Positions 56,766 through 64,000 of a stretch of 64,000 bases of DNA are shown here, piece after piece. The stretch comes from a virus. The position numbers and the translations under genes were made by a program. The DNA lies in the IMG/VR virus record IMGVR_UViG_3300028045_000013, positions 1 through 64,000 of that record. One strand, given 5' to 3'. Position 1 is the stretch's first letter, and every line of letters starts with the position of its first letter. The notes under the pieces were generated by a model. It ran no database searches and had not been told where the DNA came from. It saw nothing but the letters and a program-made list of their open reading frames with translations.

Positions 56766-57768
56766 TACTAAATTCCTTTTCAATTTGATTAACTGTCTTT
56801 ACATACTCTTCTAAAATTTCCTGATAGTCTTGTTTATCTGAATTATCCATAACCAGCTCTCCTTCAAATTCATCTTCAAGTACCTCCAAATGCTCTTTAA
56901 AAACTTTATCTAGTCTATCCTCTTTAGTATCAGGGAATCGAGCTTTAAGACACTTAAGTTGCTCTATCATACTTTCTACAAACCTAGCATTTGGGGAAGC
57001 TTTTTTATAGACCATCCCTTCCATTTGTTTTAGTAAATACTCTATTTCTTTTTTAGTGCATGTTCTTGAAAATCTTACTGTAGGTTCTTCTGTACTAGTG
57101 ACTGTACTCATAGCTTCTAAATCAGTTCCTCTTAAATTAGCTCCTTCTAAATTAGCATCTTTTAAATCAGTTCCTTCTAAATCAGTTCCTTCTAAATTAG
57201 CACCTCTTAAATAAGCACCTCTTAAATTAGCTCCTTCTAAATTAGCATCTTTTAAATCAGTTCCTTCTAAATCAGTTCCTTCTAAATTAGCACCTCTTAA
57301 ATAAGCACCTCTTAAATTAGCTCCTTTTAAATAAGCAAATGTTAAATTAGCATCTTCTAAATTAGTGCCTAGTAAATTAGCACCTCTTAAATAAGCACCT
57401 CTTAAATTAGCTCCTTTTAAATAAGCAAATGTTAAATTAGCTCCTTCTAAATTAGTATCTTCTAAATTAGTATCTTTTAAATTAGCACCTTTTAAATTAA
57501 CTCCTTTTAAATCAGCATTTTCTAAATTAGTGCCTAGTAGATTAGCATTTTCTAAATTAGCATCTTTTAATTTAGCATTTTCTAAATTAGCATCTTTTAA
57601 ATTAGCAAATGGTAAATTAGCACCTTCTAAATAAGCTCCTCTTAAATTAGCACCTCTTAAATAAGCAAATGGTAATTTAGATCCTTCTAAATTAGCATCT
57701 TTTAATTTAGCAACTATTACTTCATGTAGTAGCTTCCCTGACTTACTATATATTTTTACTGTTTTCAT
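56755..57768 (-). CDS. Pentapeptide-repeat protein fused to a helical domain
   Basis: The protein has 337 residues. Residues 20-220 are nearly perfect A(N/D)LxG-type pentapeptides (more than 35), expected to fold into a right-handed square beta-helix. Such folds can mimic DNA (as in Qnr/MfpA gyrase protection), but many have other roles. Residues 230-337 form a domain homologous to the next gene's product. The repeat DNA holds perfect 90-base tandem copies. The gene starts on the SNF2 stop (TAATG). Confidence 0.9.
   Translation of the reverse strand: MKTVKIYSKSGKLLHEVIVAKLKDANLEGSKLPFAYLRGANLRGAYLEGANLPFANLKDANLENAKLKDANLENANLLGTNLENADLKGVNLKGANLKDTNLEDTNLEGANLTFAYLKGANLRGAYLRGANLLGTNLEDANLTFAYLKGANLRGAYLRGANLEGTDLEGTDLKDANLEGANLRGAYLRGANLEGTDLEGTDLKDANLEGANLRGTDLEAMSTVTSTEEPTVRFSRTCTKKEIEYLLKQMEGMVYKKASPNARFVESMIEQLKCLKARFPDTKEDRLDKVFKEHLEVLEDEFEGELVMDNSDKQDYQEILEEYVKTVNQIEKEFSNEK
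57128..57307 (-). repeat. Perfect 90-bp tandem repeat in the pentapeptide gene
   Basis: Bases 57128-57217 and 57218-57307 are identical over 90 bases, encoding six pentapeptides each (30 residues). A third partial copy continues for about 19 bases. A second 90-base periodicity links 57289-57350 with 57379-57440. Perfect identity implies recent expansion by slippage or unequal exchange, without frameshift. Confidence 0.85.
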
Positions 57769-59465
57769 TATTTATATTTCCTTTCAGCTATCATCGTTTC
57801 TAATTTATATGTCAACTCTCTCTGAACAGAAGCTCCAGCATCTGCTACATCCATTCCATCTACTATCTGTGAAATCATAACTCTCTTCTCATTTAGAATC
57901 TCTAATAAACCTTCCTCATAAGTTCCTGTACATATTAGATTCCAGATAGTAACATGGTTGTTCTGTCCCTTCCTATGGGCTCTATCTTCTGCTTGTTCCA
58001 TTGTTTTAGGGTTGTAAAGCATTTCACACATACAAACATCATTAGCAGCTGTTAGCGTCAATCCTTCACTACATGCTGTTAAACTACCTATGAACACTCT
58101 AACACTATCATCATTCTGGAATCTATACTCAGCATCCCTTCTATCTTCTGTTTTTACAGAACCATCTATCTTAACAGCCTTCGCGCCATAATGACTCTCT
58201 AACATATTAATAAGGAACTTATGATGTGCAAATAGGATTAACTTTCTACCAGTATCTTCTAGGAACTTATCAGCCCATTCTAAAAGAGCAGGGATTTTAT
58301 CATGAGCTATGCATTCTCTAAGTTTGGCTCTATAGGACATAGCACTACTATTGAAGTCTTCCTCTTGTGCCCACTGTTCTAAAATAGCATCGTACCTAGT
58401 AGTGTCTATTTCCAACTCTACTTGGATCTGTCTTTTAGGAGGTAGATCTTTCATTACGTCAGATTTTAAACGTCTAAACATTACAGAATTATAGAGAATG
58501 TCATTAAGTTCATGAGGGTTGAAAGCGGTTCTACATTGCATTCCTTGCCCACCACAGTACTTATAATTATAGTGTGTATAATCCCACATCTTAGGACGTA
58601 TAAGATTACATATAGTAAATAACTCCATAGGACTATTCGCTGCTGGTGTTCCTGTCATACCTATAACAAACTTAGCTTTATATGCTACTGTCTTTACATG
58701 CTGAGTGCGTTGTGCCTCTTTATTCTTTATCTTATGGATCTCATCACAAATAACCATATCAGGATTCCATTTTAGAAATGGTTTTATCCACTTCCCAACC
58801 ATTGCATAATTTATAACTACTAATCTACAAGGTCCAAAACCATTAGATAGATCATACTCATCTGGCCTACCATCTATAATCAATCTTTTACTTTCTGGAA
58901 CAACACCCCACTTGGCACATTCTGCATCCCATACATGTTTAATTGTTTTAGGGGCTATAACTAGAATACGTTTTATAGAAGGATACATTTTAATGAATGT
59001 AAGTACTTCTATGGTTTTTCCTAAACCCATATCGTCTCCTACAATCACCCTTCCATTATGTTCTATTATCTTCTTTACACCTTCCTTCTGAAAATCCATT
59101 AACACCTTATCTAGATGCTTAGGAATAGGTTTAGGTTTTAGAGTCACTTCATATTTGGACTTCTCACCTATCCTGTTTTTACCTTCTTTGATTTTAGCTT
59201 GGAGTTTTTCTTTCTTCTTATCAAAGGAGTTTGTTATCTCTATTGTATAACCACTAAGTTTAGCTACTCCTGTAGTAGTTGTATGCAGTTTAATAGCATT
59301 TATAATAGAAGGAGTGATGTAGTAAATATCTCTATTTGGATTATAGTGGAATTGTGTAGGTCCCATGAATGTAATGTTCTTATGAATCATAGGAGAATGA
59401 GGAGAACAGCGAACCATAAATCTTTTTTCTTTTACACTATATCCTAGTTTAAATACCTTCTTCAT
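57768..59465 (-). CDS. SNF2-family helicase/translocase
   Basis: The protein has 565 residues. Motif I GDDMGLGKT (143-151), motif II DEIH (241-244), 'GMTGTPAANSPMELF' (motif III) and the second RecA domain with 'IGSLTACSEGLTLTAA' and 'QAEDRAHRKGQNNHVTIWN' (motifs V-VI) are clear. It is compact, like HARP/SMARCAL1-type or phage SNF2 proteins that remodel forks or displace proteins from DNA. An N-terminal ~110-residue part is phage-specific. Confidence 0.92.
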   Translation of the reverse strand: MKKVFKLGYSVKEKRFMVRCSPHSPMIHKNITFMGPTQFHYNPNRDIYYITPSIINAIKLHTTTTGVAKLSGYTIEITNSFDKKKEKLQAKIKEGKNRIGEKSKYEVTLKPKPIPKHLDKVLMDFQKEGVKKIIEHNGRVIVGDDMGLGKTIEVLTFIKMYPSIKRILVIAPKTIKHVWDAECAKWGVVPESKRLIIDGRPDEYDLSNGFGPCRLVVINYAMVGKWIKPFLKWNPDMVICDEIHKIKNKEAQRTQHVKTVAYKAKFVIGMTGTPAANSPMELFTICNLIRPKMWDYTHYNYKYCGGQGMQCRTAFNPHELNDILYNSVMFRRLKSDVMKDLPPKRQIQVELEIDTTRYDAILEQWAQEEDFNSSAMSYRAKLRECIAHDKIPALLEWADKFLEDTGRKLILFAHHKFLINMLESHYGAKAVKIDGSVKTEDRRDAEYRFQNDDSVRVFIGSLTACSEGLTLTAANDVCMCEMLYNPKTMEQAEDRAHRKGQNNHVTIWNLICTGTYEEGLLEILNEKRVMISQIVDGMDVADAGASVQRELTYKLETMIAERKYK

Positions 59466-60024
59466 TATAATCCTCTACTCTCTCTTCTAGATAATCCAGT
59501 AAGGTTTCTGTTTCTACAATATGTTTTTGTATATGAAGTTTTAAAGCTTCTACATATTTCTGTATAGTGTATTGGTGTATAAGGGTAAACACGTCTGGTA
59601 GTTCTAGGAACTCACTTAAGGTTGCTTGGTATCTATTATTTAGAACTTCTTGTTGTGTTGTTGTAGTAGCATAGCCTTGTATATACCAAGGTGTGTATGT
59701 TCCTACTGGACACCTTTCATTAGTAACTGGATCATAGTACAAAGCTCTTCTTTTCACAGCTACAGTATCTACTTTCATCTTCTGCCCTCTAATAACTATT
59801 ACAGGTGATCCAATAGAATTCATGCATAACGCATTACTACATTTATGAACTAATACAGCGTTTATATTACTAGCCAGAGATTCTACTATATTTGTATACT
59901 CATAACGTTTAACAAACTGTATAGCTTTTACTTCCTTTTCTATATTGAAGGATAATAACTCAACATCCCAATTGACCTTTTCATCCTCTGGTTTAGTTTC
60001 TGTATCAAATAACGTTACTATCAT
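59449..60024 (-). CDS. Hypothetical protein
   Basis: The protein has 191 residues. The N-terminus MIVTLFDTETKPEDEKVN superficially resembles an exonuclease start, but the other motifs are missing. Central beta part, helical C-terminus ('IQKYVEALKLHIQKHIVETE'). It overlaps the SNF2 gene by 17 bases. No family is recognised. Confidence 0.6.
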   Translation of the reverse strand: MIVTLFDTETKPEDEKVNWDVELLSFNIEKEVKAIQFVKRYEYTNIVESLASNINAVLVHKCSNALCMNSIGSPVIVIRGQKMKVDTVAVKRRALYYDPVTNERCPVGTYTPWYIQGYATTTTQQEVLNNRYQATLSEFLELPDVFTLIHQYTIQKYVEALKLHIQKHIVETETLLDYLEERVEDYNEEGI

Positions 60025-60892
60025 AATCTACTCCTAACATTTTATATACTTTTATAGTATCTACTTTCTCTAATCTAATAATAGCTGTTCTTTCCTTTCC
60101 TTGGTAATGCCCATCTATCCGCAATAATCCATTGAAGGCATACGTGCTGTTATGCTCTTCAGCTGGTGAACCTTCACTGTAAGTCAAAGTATACTCTTCA
60201 AAGCCACTCAGTGCCCCTTTAAGCAGCTTGTCGTTAATGATACACGTATACAACATATCAACCGTATCGATAGTAATAACACGCAACCAATTATTAGTAT
60301 CTGTATCTATATACTTAAAGGACTGAGTTCTATCTTTAAAGTCTAGTTCTCCAGTCTGCACTAAGAATCCAGTTTGTGCATCTTTACCAGAAGGAAAACC
60401 GATTAGGAAATTAGGAGGCATACAGTAAGTATCTTCAAATTCCTTCTTGTTTAGGAACTGATTAGTAACACAATGTTTATATCCTTCTGGTTTCTCTGTT
60501 TTCCATTCTATATGGATCTTGTCTTTATTCCTTCCTATACATACTTTCTGTTTAGGTACTAATTCTTTTTCCCATTGTGAAATAGGAACTGCAAGATCAT
60601 CCAAAGCTATCGTCTGCATGAATTGCATAAAGTTGTCTGTAGTTTTAGAACAAGCATTACTAATCCAATCTTCTGTATTGCTCATTCCTTTAGCTACTAA
60701 TTTAGGAGCATGATACCTTTCCATCTTGCCTAGTAGTTCTACAAGTTCTAGAAGATCTTCTGGATATTTCTCAGATCTAGATACTAGGGTTTTTAGTTTG
60801 TATCTCATCTTATGTAGTACTTCAGTTCCTAAATCACTACCTGAATTTATACCTGTTAAATGATGTCGATTAAATGCTAGTTCATGTTTCAT
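60005..60892 (-). CDS. Hypothetical protein
   Basis: The protein has 295 residues of unknown family. An N-terminal helical part ('KMRYKLKTLVSRSEKYPEDL', 'LLELVELLGKMERY') precedes a mixed domain with 'PPNFLIGFPSGKDAQTG'. It overlaps the next gene by 20 bases and is preceded by GAGGTG. Confidence 0.6.
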   Translation of the reverse strand: MKHELAFNRHHLTGINSGSDLGTEVLHKMRYKLKTLVSRSEKYPEDLLELVELLGKMERYHAPKLVAKGMSNTEDWISNACSKTTDNFMQFMQTIALDDLAVPISQWEKELVPKQKVCIGRNKDKIHIEWKTEKPEGYKHCVTNQFLNKKEFEDTYCMPPNFLIGFPSGKDAQTGFLVQTGELDFKDRTQSFKYIDTDTNNWLRVITIDTVDMLYTCIINDKLLKGALSGFEEYTLTYSEGSPAEEHNSTYAFNGLLRIDGHYQGKERTAIIRLEKVDTIKVYKMLGVDYDSNVI

Positions 60893-61209
60893 GATGCATA
60901 CACCTCTACTAAGTTAATTAACAGGTTTCTATCTGTAGTTGTGCGTTTATCAGTTCCTATATTTACTAAGTACCAGAACATCCTTCCTTGTGGGGACTCA
61001 CTCCATAGAAAACTTTGAGGTAGTATACAATCAGAAAGGACTTCGTCTGGTGTATAGTAGTCGTGATCATTTATAGTCCCATTAAGAGACTGGATGTATT
61101 TAAAAGCCATAAGAACAATAAGAGTCTGTGTTTTAATATCTAGATCTGCTGTCTTTTTCTTTAGGTCTCTATATAGTTTTGTGTCTATCAATTTAGGTTC
61201 ATTTGTCAT
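60889..61209 (-). CDS. Hypothetical protein
   Basis: The protein has 106 residues, helical N-terminus ('RDLKKKTADLDIKTQTLIVL'), then 'VLSDCILPQSFLWSES' and 'RMFWYLVNIGTDKRTTT'. No family is recognised. AAAGGAACTAATGAA precedes the start; ends in an ATGA overlap with the 295-residue gene. Confidence 0.6.
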   Translation of the reverse strand: MTNEPKLIDTKLYRDLKKKTADLDIKTQTLIVLMAFKYIQSLNGTINDHDYYTPDEVLSDCILPQSFLWSESPQGRMFWYLVNIGTDKRTTTDRNLLINLVEVYAS

Positions 61210-61238
61210 TTCATTAGTTCCTTTTTTACTAATATAAA

Positions 61239-61604
61239 CTATAGTGCTTTTGCTATATCCTTTTGAATTGAAGTCAACATAGAAAGTAAAAGATCCCAGT
61301 CACCATCGGGAGTATCTATGGTTTCTATAACTTCTTCTATACTCTCTTTAATATCTAGTAATGTTTTTTTAAGAGGCTCCTCTCTATTATTATTATTATT
61401 ATTGGAAGCTTCCTCTATAGCATTAAGTAGCTTCCCTTTTTCTTTATTGGTTTTCTCTATTATAGTACCTTTCTCATGTATGAGTCTAGTATTCTCTTTA
61501 TCTAACTGGTCTACTACTTTCTGTAATCTATCCACCTCTGTTCTATTAGTTAATAAAAGCTCTGCTTGTAGTTCTATTAATTGTGTTAATTTAGTATCTG
61601 TCAT
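61239..61604 (-). CDS. Hypothetical coiled-coil protein
   Basis: The protein has 121 residues that form a long heptad helix ('LQKVVDQLDKENTRLIHEKG'), broken by a run of five Asn encoded by AAT repeats near residue 73. The C-terminal part is acidic and helical. AAAGGAATTATTAAA precedes the start. The function is unknown. Confidence 0.6.
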   Translation of the reverse strand: MTDTKLTQLIELQAELLLTNRTEVDRLQKVVDQLDKENTRLIHEKGTIIEKTNKEKGKLLNAIEEASNNNNNNREEPLKKTLLDIKESIEEVIETIDTPDGDWDLLLSMLTSIQKDIAKAL

Positions 61605-61605
61605 T

Positions 61606-61887
61606 TTAATAATTCCTTTCTATTGTAGGTAATATACTTCTCAAAGCTGTATAAATATGATCATCATTCATTCCACTATCATACATGGCTTTAACTAGTT
61701 CCCTAGGAACTTTAGAAGCGTAGTAAATATCAAAGCAGAATCTTTTCTGTAGATCCTTTACATGACCAGCTCTAGAGAATAATCCTTTCTGATATAAGTT
61801 TATTAATAACTCTCTTCTACCTTTAGGTGCTAGATAAGTATCGATATGTTTCTTTAACTCTTCTAGATGTTCCTGTTTGATTTTCAT
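61606..61887 (-). CDS. Small phage protein, helical
   Basis: The protein has 93 residues from ATG 61887, which follows TTAGGAGTTATACT; an upstream ATG lies inside the neighbouring gene without a site. The layout 'HLEELKKHIDTYLAPKGRRE', 'KDLQKRFCFDIYY', 'DDHIYTALRSIL' is common in small phage proteins of unknown function. It is immediately followed by the coiled-coil gene. Confidence 0.7.
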   Translation of the reverse strand: MKIKQEHLEELKKHIDTYLAPKGRRELLINLYQKGLFSRAGHVKDLQKRFCFDIYYASKVPRELVKAMYDSGMNDDHIYTALRSILPTIERNY

Positions 61888-61897
61888 AGTATAACTC

Positions 61898-62272
61898 CTA
61901 ATTATGATTAGAATAGAAAAAGATAGATTGCAGAACAGTATCATCTGATAAACATACTGCTTTAAAATCTGTTTGATCCTCTCTTAAGGCATTAGACATA
62001 TCTATAGTGTCTACAGTATAGACTAACCCCTCTTCTGTTTCCTCTATATTATCTAAAAGATGATCTGCTATACAGTATCTATTAGTAACAAACATTAACC
62101 AGTCAGCTTCCCCTTTAGTAAGTAGATACTTCTCACCATCTTCTAATTGGTAATGATCGTTTTCCATATCACCATCTTGCGCTCTTAAAGATTCTGTAGT
62201 ATGTATATGCATTTTCCTCTCCATTCTATCACTTGCTTGTTGCATGACCTGTGATGTATAAATCCTGTTCAC
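61898..62272 (-). CDS. Hypothetical protein
   Basis: The protein has 124 residues with an apparent GTG start (62272), GGGG about 11 bases upstream. Acidic, mixed fold ('GEKYLLTKGEADWLMFVTNR', 'GLVYTVDTIDMSNALRED'). The start is somewhat uncertain because of the weak site. No family is recognised. Confidence 0.55.
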   Translation of the reverse strand: MNRIYTSQVMQQASDRMERKMHIHTTESLRAQDGDMENDHYQLEDGEKYLLTKGEADWLMFVTNRYCIADHLLDNIEETEEGLVYTVDTIDMSNALREDQTDFKAVCLSDDTVLQSIFFYSNHN

Positions 62273-62287
62273 CTTACTATAATCCCC

Positions 62288-62761
62288 TTACTTTTTTAAT
62301 ACTATATGGTTGCGATCATTTTTAGTATCTGTACAAGTCTGGAAAGTAAAACCGCCTATGTTTTCTATTTTTTTATTATAAATTTCTATTCTTACTCCCG
62401 TTTGATCTTGTCCTTTTTCTATCATCTTAGTACTTGTATTTCCTTTGTACCATTCTAATCTTATAGAATAGCCTTCTCTGAGGATATTGCCTAGTAACTT
62501 AATAGGATTAGAGAGTACAAAGGAATAGTTAGTTTCTATTGCAAAGCCACCTACATCCTTTATAGTAACTCCTTCCTTTCCATAATCTGTTAAGTAGCCT
62601 TCTGTTTCTATTATATGTCTTTTTTCTTGTAGGTATGGATCTTTTTGTATTTGTGTGTAGGAAGGTGACCATATAGTTTCTATTATAGATTTTCCTTCTG
62701 CTAATCTAAGTACTAAAACAGTGCATCTTTTGATTGCATTAATATCTATTTTAGTTATCAT
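62288..62761 (-). CDS. Hypothetical protein
   Basis: The protein has 157 residues from ATG 62761, which follows AAAGGAGATAGTATA; the frame's earlier start lies within the neighbouring gene. Beta-rich second half. No family is recognised. The leader is identical over 18 bases to that of the gene at 62775-62963. Confidence 0.6.
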   Translation of the reverse strand: MITKIDINAIKRCTVLVLRLAEGKSIIETIWSPSYTQIQKDPYLQEKRHIIETEGYLTDYGKEGVTIKDVGGFAIETNYSFVLSNPIKLLGNILREGYSIRLEWYKGNTSTKMIEKGQDQTGVRIEIYNKKIENIGGFTFQTCTDTKNDRNHIVLKK

Positions 62762-62774
62762 TATACTATCTCCT

Positions 62775-62963
62775 TTACAATTCAAAATTCATGTTACTAT
62801 CTTCAGTATGATATGTTATGACACTTATATCTTTTGTGTTGATATCTATATCACCTCCACGAAGTATAGTAGAAGCATCTAGTAACCAACGTCTGTCTTT
62901 TCCTTCTCCTATCCAAACCGTTACACCATCTTCATTAGTTTCTATTTCTAAGTTAGTAGCCAT
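62775..62963 (-). CDS. Hypothetical small protein
   Basis: The protein has 62 residues, acidic, 'LEIETNEDGVTVWIGEGKDR' beta hairpin-like. It has the AAAGGAGATAGTATA leader shared with the next gene. No family is recognised. Confidence 0.6.
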   Translation of the reverse strand: MATNLEIETNEDGVTVWIGEGKDRRWLLDASTILRGGDIDINTKDISVITYHTEDSNMNFEL

Positions 62964-63355
62964 TATACTATCTCCTTTCCATCTGTATAGGCACTAAAGA
63001 TAATATCTAGTACCTGTTCTACAGTCTCTTCATCTTCTAGTTTCTCTACCTTAACTACCTGCTTACATAACAGCTCACTATATAACAAAGGATTAGCTTG
63101 CTTTATAATATGATTAGGTTCTGGAAACTTCCTTTTCTGCACATCACTCCAACCTTTATCATCTACAACCCCATGCACGTAGTAATTACAGGTGGATAAT
63201 ACAGACATTCTGTTTTTAGTAATTACTCCGAACGTTCCCAATAGTATTACAGAATCTTCATCAGCAGAAACTATAACAAACTCACCTGTTTTAGAGTTTA
63301 GGGTTTTTATAACATCTCCGGGGTTTAACTTTCTGGTACAATAGAACTTATTCAT
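62963..63355 (-). CDS. Hypothetical protein
   Basis: The protein has 130 residues. A beta-barrel-like first half ('LNPGDVIKTLNSKTGEFVIV', 'SVILLGTFGVITKNR') may be SH3-like. The second half is helical. It is the first gene behind the promoter at 63411-63439, with AAGGAAAGATAAA before the start. No family is recognised. Confidence 0.65.
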   Translation of the reverse strand: MNKFYCTRKLNPGDVIKTLNSKTGEFVIVSADEDSVILLGTFGVITKNRMSVLSTCNYYVHGVVDDKGWSDVQKRKFPEPNHIIKQANPLLYSELLCKQVVKVEKLEDEETVEQVLDIIFSAYTDGKEIV

Positions 63356-63410
63356 TTTATCTTTCCTTTATTTTCGTGACTTCTTGTTCCTACTATTTAA
63401 AAATCACGCA

Positions 63411-63439
63411 AACATAATATATGAGTGTGTATAAGTCAA
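63411..63439 (-). promoter_or_regulatory. Putative sigma70 promoter with upstream repeats
   Basis: On the minus strand TTGACT (63439-63434) and TATGTT (63416-63411) with a 17-base spacer. Just upstream, CACGCTA occurs twice 12 bases apart (63456-63462 and 63468-63474), possible activator sites. It would drive the leftward genes from 63355. Confidence 0.55.
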
Positions 63440-63484
63440 CCATTATTTTTACATGCACGCTACAAGCCACGCTATATGGTCTTA

Positions 63485-63976
63485 TTAGTGCAAAAGTTTC
63501 ATACGTTGAAAGACTGACCTTGTTACACGCTTGGACGCAATAAAACCATATGTGGGAGGTAAAAATAATATGTGTTTAGGATTGTTCCAATATTCAGAGA
63601 GATAATTTATATGGTAGTTACTACTAATACCTACAGGAAAGAACCCATTAAGTATTAACTCTCTAAATGTATAAGCTTCTGAACCTCTCTGTATATGACC
63701 ATGTGTTATAGAACGTAGAACATACTTGGTATTATTATCCTTAGCATCTTTGAATATTCTATGTACTATGAAATGGCCATGTAACCCATCTTGTTTATTG
63801 CCTACTACGTTTAATACATCTAACTCTCTAAATCTATGTTTAGTATGTAACCAATAGTCTTTATAGAATCTAGGAGATAACTGGAGGTATAGTACTTTGT
63901 AGTTAAATTCTGTAGGATCATAATATGGATACTCCACATAACCATATGCAGGAAGTACTTTTCTTACTAATTTCAT
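63485..63976 (-). CDS. Hypothetical protein
   Basis: The protein has 163 residues, rich in Tyr, His and Arg ('YGYVEYPYYDPTEFNYKVLY', 'YWLHTKHRFRELDV'). No family is recognised. Its start lies 24 bases from the window edge, so its promoter and upstream neighbour are outside the view. Confidence 0.6.
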   Translation of the reverse strand: MKLVRKVLPAYGYVEYPYYDPTEFNYKVLYLQLSPRFYKDYWLHTKHRFRELDVLNVVGNKQDGLHGHFIVHRIFKDAKDNNTKYVLRSITHGHIQRGSEAYTFRELILNGFFPVGISSNYHINYLSEYWNNPKHILFLPPTYGFIASKRVTRSVFQRMKLLH

Positions 63977-64000
63977 GAACTGTTTACAGTCTTTATAACG

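Noticed and set aside
57128-57440. Regular repeats as a possible CRISPR array
   Set aside because: The repeats are in-frame pentapeptide codons without unique spacers; there are no cas genes.
59449-60024. DnaQ-like exonuclease call from the MIVTLFDTETK start
   Set aside because: Only the first motif is similar; the later exonuclease motifs are absent.
4049-63976. Reassigned stop codons
   Set aside because: TAG, TAA and TGA all end genes at expected lengths, often overlapping the next start (ATGA, TAATG); no gene needs read-through except the -1 frameshift.
1-64000. tRNA genes and integration functions
   Set aside because: No cloverleaf-like sequence, integrase, excisionase or repressor was recognised; a covariance-model scan could not be run.

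Overview
The window is part of the genome of a tailed bacteriophage (Caudoviricetes) with a contractile tail. It is AT-rich, densely packed and uses the standard code, with TAA, TAG and TGA all acting as real stops. The head genes are HK97-like (terminase, portal, prohead protease, coat protein, connector genes). The tail genes follow the order of the Mu/FluMu set: sheath, tube, frameshifted chaperone, tape measure, gpN-, gpP-, gp45-, gp46-, gp47- and gp48-like. The host cannot be named. A Gram-negative host is likely because of the Mu-type baseplate and a small lipobox protein beside the lysis candidates. Several near-consensus TTGACA/TATAAT promoters point to a normal housekeeping sigma factor. 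No integrase, repressor, tRNA, CRISPR array or insertion sequence was seen, so a lytic lifestyle is more likely.

Layout. (1) 1-2570: small genes on the minus strand, ending leftward in a terminator at about 294-330. They include an acidic paralogue of the large acidic protein at 47.5-48.6 kb and a tandemly duplicated pair. (2) 2570-4000: about 1.4 kb without convincing genes, holding 19-bp direct repeats and a six-unit iteron-like array (3400-3539). This is the best candidate for an origin or a control region. (3) 4003-29672, plus strand: an extended -10 promoter, then packaging, head, connector, tail, baseplate, a tail-fibre island containing duplicated modules, and a lysis cluster (two-TM protein, lipoprotein, permuted NlpC/P60-like enzyme). 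(4) 29740-29773: a bidirectional terminator where the two halves converge. (5) 29797-63976, minus strand: nucleotide metabolism (dUTPase, and ThyX interrupted by an intein), recombination and repair (RuvC-like, flap endonuclease, RecA-like, SNF2 helicase), and replication (ssDNA-binding protein, clamp loader, sliding clamp, separate exonuclease and PolA polymerase proteins, DnaB-like helicase with a probable degenerate loader, zinc/TOPRIM primase). Many small unknown genes lie between them.

The replication genes form a nearly complete phage replisome that pairs an A-family polymerase with its own clamp and clamp loader. Adjacent genes are often coupled through ATGA or TAATG overlaps. Small alpha-helical HeH/SAP-like modules appear to recur in the ssDNA-binding protein, both acidic proteins and one head-region protein. 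At least four very small membrane proteins with good ribosome binding sites lie between the larger genes.

The points most worth a second look are the iteron-like array, the ThyX intein placed inside the catalytic signature, the U UUU UUG frameshift site, the pentapeptide-repeat protein fused to a copy of its neighbour, the P-loop-less loader-like protein beside the helicase, and the chain of recent duplications.
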